64,000 nt of DNA from Gorsachius magnificus (lineage: Eukaryota; Chordata; Aves; Pelecaniformes; Ardeidae), in contig CM067082.1 in the NCBI GenBank assembly GCA_034008185.1, positions 153,471,395-153,535,394 on the forward strand, in the 5' to 3' direction. Positions 61,140 through 64,000 of this stretch are shown piece after piece. How positions within the stretch are numbered: the stretch's first letter is position 1; each line of letters begins with the position of its first letter. The translations under genes and the position numbers were made by a program. The notes beneath the pieces were generated by a model. It was not told where the DNA came from and did not search any database. It was given only the letters and a program-made list of their open reading frames with translations.

Positions 61140-61207
61140 CCCTCCCTTTACCCAAACCCCTGTTCCTGGAAGGAAGAGCCATCCCAAAGGCAGTCTTGAT
61201 TGCATGG
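61140..61207 (+). CDS. MAP3K3-like: MEKK2/3-like coding exon: diverged Ser/Pro/Arg linker (residues ~231-253)
   Basis: A long T/C tract (61102-61135) and GCAG lead into a 68-nt exon. It reads PPFTQTPVPGRKSHPKGSLD, CM, and leaves with one base at ATGG|GTAAGT. In MEKK2 and MEKK3 the corresponding exon carries (S)RM-x-RAQS(F/Y)PDN. Here only a PGRKSHPKG remnant aligns, so the arginine three residues before the serine is displaced. Phases fit the neighbours on both sides (one base in, one base out), which supports a real but fast-evolving exon. By similarity alone it would not be recognised. The ORF continuity and splice sites carry the call. Confidence 0.82.
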
Positions 61208-63141
61208 GTAAGTATTCTTGGAAGTTTGTATTTGCGTAAAAGTATAAAAAGCTTGTAATAAAGAAACTGGATAAAGGCTATTAGAGGGGTGGCACTGCAT
61301 GAGAAGTAATTAAAAACAATCAAGCAAACCAGCTCCATTGCTTAGGTTATACTGCAAAAATGACCCTGCAATGATCAAACATCAGTGTTCTCTAAAATTA
61401 AAAGGCCCAGAGCATCAAACACAGGCAGGGCTGCTCTTGTCACCATTAACCCTTCTTGGCTCTGCAGCAATAGTGAAGAACCTTTGGGCCTAATTTGGGA
61501 ATCAGATTACAGCAGCAACAGTCCAAACTGGGTAGCAATGGCCCTGAAGTAAAAGAATGCAAGCAAGTAAATGTTGAAAGATCAGAGATGAGCTCTGTGT
61601 TGGAAGAAGATGCTGAGGGAGCCTTGCTTTTATATTTGGAGACAACTGGAAGGTGCTGAGAAGCTGGGAACAGCCTTGTGGCATCACCTTTTGTCTTGGT
61701 TAGTACCCATGAGTTGCGCTTTCAGGATCCCGACTTCCTGCACAGCAAAACCTGAGTTCCAGACTCCCTAGAGTTATAACTCTTCCACTTTCATTAATAA
61801 TAATCTGGCATACTGCAAATGCTGTTAGAGAAAGTGTGTTGGTAACTTGCAAGGATCATAGGTTACTGCTTAATCACTTATAAACATCCAGCTGGTTAAA
61901 TCATGGAAACTGTAATATTGTAATGACTTTCACTATTAAAAATGAACAAATGGCAGTCAGCCTGTAGCATGATAACTCATTTCTGGCCTGAGGCAGGATT
62001 TCTAGATTGAAATGTAGGGATGAAGCTGCAGTCAGGCCATGTTGCTGAAGGTTTTAATACATCCCTAGTGGTAGGGGAGGCATTTTGCTTTGAGACACCA
62101 CTCAGCATCGTTGCTCACACGTGGCTTGCTGAGAACCTCTTGACCTGTCCTTGTTCCTTTTCTTGCTGACCATATTTCAGCCATTATGTGTTCCTCTTGC
62201 ACACTGCTGTAATGGGGAAATCATGCTGAAGCGCAGCCGAGGCCAGAAATGGTCTCCGAGGAGCGGCTGCTGGCCTTAGGCTAAGACAAACAAACAATCA
62301 GAATGGACTGTGTCATTAGAGTTGGATGGAGGAGAAACAGGAGGTGGAAGACGGAGGGGGGAATGACAGATACTTTAATTTTAAGTTATTCAGTGCTACC
62401 AGCCATGGCTTTCTGTGCTGCGGGTTTTTTTATTAAAAAAAATACATCCTTATCTCTCAGGTCCATCCATCCCTCTCATCATCTTGTGTCTGAGCTAAAC
62501 TCTGGTGGTCTTTAATCCCATCTGTATATTCTAAGCCTATCTTTCTAACACTTAATCGATGTAAATATAGAAGTTTGGAGCTCTGGGTGTATAAATCAGT
62601 CTCTGGCTTTCAGAGATCAGGAGTCGCCTCTGAGAAGAAAAAGGACATAGATTGACCAGTGTTAGCCAAGTGCTGGATTTTTGCATTTCCCTGGAAATAG
62701 CTGATATCAGAGTAGAGGTTTTAGAATAGATGGATCTGGGCCTGACCCTGCCTGGCAATTCTGTTTCCATGCTAATTCTTGTATTTTCTGTGTGCAAATA
62801 AGATGTTTAATGCTCTGTCTTGGAAATCAGGCATGGTCTATGTTAATCCCTTGCCTGGTATTTGAACAGTGTGAGCCAGTGTCCATAAAGTCAGGAGATA
62901 AACCTCTTTGCTTTAGGGGGGCCAAGACCAGTGTATCTAACCCTTATTTTCCACTAAGGAGTGTGACTGTGGACAGATTTCAAAGTGAGCCTTGGCAAAT
63001 GTATGGCTGTGTAAATGAACAGCTTGTCACCTTGTTCTTGCCTGTAATTTAGCATGAACACCACAGTGCTTTCCCGTAAGAAATGCTCTGGGCATTTGAT
63101 ACTGAACTGATCTCAGAAACATCTCTTCTTCCTCCTGACAG
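61208..63141 (+). other. Intron 9 (1.9 kb)
   Basis: GTAAGT donor to TGACAG acceptor, phase 1. Nothing recognised within. Confidence 0.9.
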
Positions 63142-63234
63142 ACTTTGACATCCCGTTCTGCGAGAGGTTTGGGAAAGGTGGGACCTTCCCAAGGCAGTAC
63201 CACCTCTCCCAAAGCCGCAAGGACTACAGTGATG
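63142..63234 (+). CDS. MAP3K3-like: MEKK2/3-like coding exon: FGKGGTFPRQYH segment (residues ~254-284), last one in the window
   Basis: The acceptor CTTCCTCCTGACAG precedes FDIPFCERFGKGGTFPRQYH, then LSQSRKDYSDG; the donor is GATG|GTAAGA. The family pattern is D-x-x-P-x-(F)-E-K-FGKGGTYPRRYHVS-x-x-x-(K/Q)-(D/E)-Y-(S/N)-DG, so this exon is clear. FGKGG follows MEKK2 and DYSDG follows MEKK3. It is 93 nt, entering two bases into Asp and leaving with one base of a Gly codon. The next family segment (G-R-(R/K)-T-F-P-R and then the kinase) is expected after position 64000. Confidence 0.94.
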
Positions 63235-64000
63235 GTAAGAAAATGGTGGAGGATCGGGGAGGGTGGTGCTTGGTCCAGGATATTGGTGCCTTGTGACAGT
63301 GCCTAGGGCTGGAGAGACTTAAGAAGGAGGATTTTCTAACAAAAGGAGAACCACCAAGTAATTTGGGATTCACTTGCATATTCTGAAGACAATACTCTGT
63401 GAGACTTTTCTGGTCTGCTCTTGGGAAGTGCCGAGCATCTACAGCATGCATGGAAGTCAGTGCTCAGCTCTTCCTCTGCTTATACCTAGTGTTTTAACTT
63501 AGCCACGTGGATGGGTAGCATTTCTCATCCCTGGCGATATCAAACCTTTCTGTTCCCCTAAATTGCTTGCTTTTGAGGGTGCTGGCTTGTGACCTTTACT
63601 GCAGGTTTCTCAGAGCTGTACAAAATCCCTCAGCAATTTCAGGGTAGCAGTATCTGTTCACATCTCCGTTTTAAGCTGGTGAGCTCTGGGCTTTGGGGAC
63701 CACTCCATCACCTTGTTGCTGCTCCTTTTGCTATATGAGACTGCAAGTAGTGGGAGGCAAAACTGAATAAGGATCAAATTCTCTTGGAAAAAAAACCACT
63801 GAGGACAGCATATCGTCCTCCAGAATGAACTTCATCTCTCATTGACACCACCTTGTGCAACCAGTTATGAGATTTGGCATTGCTGTGTGGTTGTTTGTAG
63901 TGTGGTCTTAGGGAATTGCAGGAATAATTTGCAGTATAAATCTCTGCCTGTTCAGAGTTTAATTGTGATTAACAAATGACAAAAACCCTAATGTAACTAA
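63235..64000 (+). other. Start of intron 10, cut by the window end
   Basis: Begins GTAAGA after the GATG exon end. No acceptor followed by the expected family continuation (Gly-Arg-Arg/Lys-Thr-Phe-Pro-Arg) was found before 64000. Confidence 0.85.

Larger units (their letters stand above)
13385..63234 (+). other. MAP3K3-like: Gene span: MEKK2/3-type MAP3K, 5' and N-terminal half (kinase domain outside the window)
   Basis: This is the overall span of a split gene for a serine/threonine MAP kinase kinase kinase of the MEKK2/MEKK3 family. In that family the PB1 domain pairs with the PB1 of MEK5 and the C-terminal kinase phosphorylates MAP2Ks in the ERK5, JNK and p38 routes; it acts in the cytoplasm. 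Nine firm exons plus one putative start exon give 853 nt, or 284 codons and one base, with every splice phase compatible and no internal stop. The order is: N-terminal helix (MDEEEALNSIM), PB1, a linker with RSSPPPG and [15 protein letters not shown], then FGKGGTFPRQYH. Human MEKK2 and MEKK3 are about 620 residues, with the kinase in roughly the last 260, so that part should follow downstream. Similarity is split between the two: the [12 protein letters not shown] and SLSGSCQSLDRS blocks are MEKK3-like, while the FGKGG block is MEKK2-like. I infer a third paralogue; the symbol is provisional. Confidence 0.85.

Noticed and set aside
1..64000. CRISPR arrays, operons, tRNA/rRNA genes, prophage or other prokaryotic systems
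   Set aside because: None seen. Introns, GT-AG junctions, CR1 elements and CpG depletion all indicate vertebrate nuclear DNA.

Overview
This window looks like vertebrate, most likely avian, nuclear DNA. It is CpG-poor, has multi-kilobase introns with GT-AG junctions, and its recognisable interspersed repeats are CR1 LINE copies with bird-type 3' ends. No bacterial, viral, CRISPR, tRNA or rRNA features were recognised. The species cannot be named from the sequence alone.

One multi-exon gene on the + strand accounts for the convincing coding sequence. It encodes the N-terminal half of a MEKK2/MEKK3-type MAP kinase kinase kinase. Nine coding exons (30015-30124, 39836-39879, 40905-41004, 46896-47009, 48523-48634, 56192-56325, 59034-59107, 61140-61207, 63142-63234) join in a continuous reading frame with matching phases at every junction. 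A tenth, less certain exon at 13385-13464 would supply the start: it ends in ATGG next to a GTAAGA donor, and joined to the 30015 exon it restores the family-typical MDEEEALNSIM start. Together they give about 284 codons: a short helical N-terminus, a PB1 domain (about residues 42-121), then a Ser/Pro-rich linker. The kinase domain must lie beyond position 64000.

The protein mixes features of MEKK2 and MEKK3 and has its own divergent stretches. I infer a third MEKK2/3 paralogue, of the kind annotated as 'MAP3K3-like' in non-mammals, rather than a plain orthologue of either.

Layout: 1-13384 is upstream non-coding DNA holding one large decayed CR1 copy (about 496-2589) and smaller CR1 scraps. 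13385-30124 holds the putative start exon, a 16.5 kb intron with three CR1 fragments, and the first firm exon. 30125-39835 is a 9.7 kb intron with a CpG-enriched island near 34437-34755 and a CR1 fragment. 39836-63234 holds the other coding exons. 63235-64000 is the beginning of the next intron. The best second-look items are the paralogue identity, the start exon, the intron 2 CpG island, a NAGNAG acceptor, a possible poison exon in the 7.6 kb intron, and a long antisense open frame. I found no evidence of a wholly new biological system.
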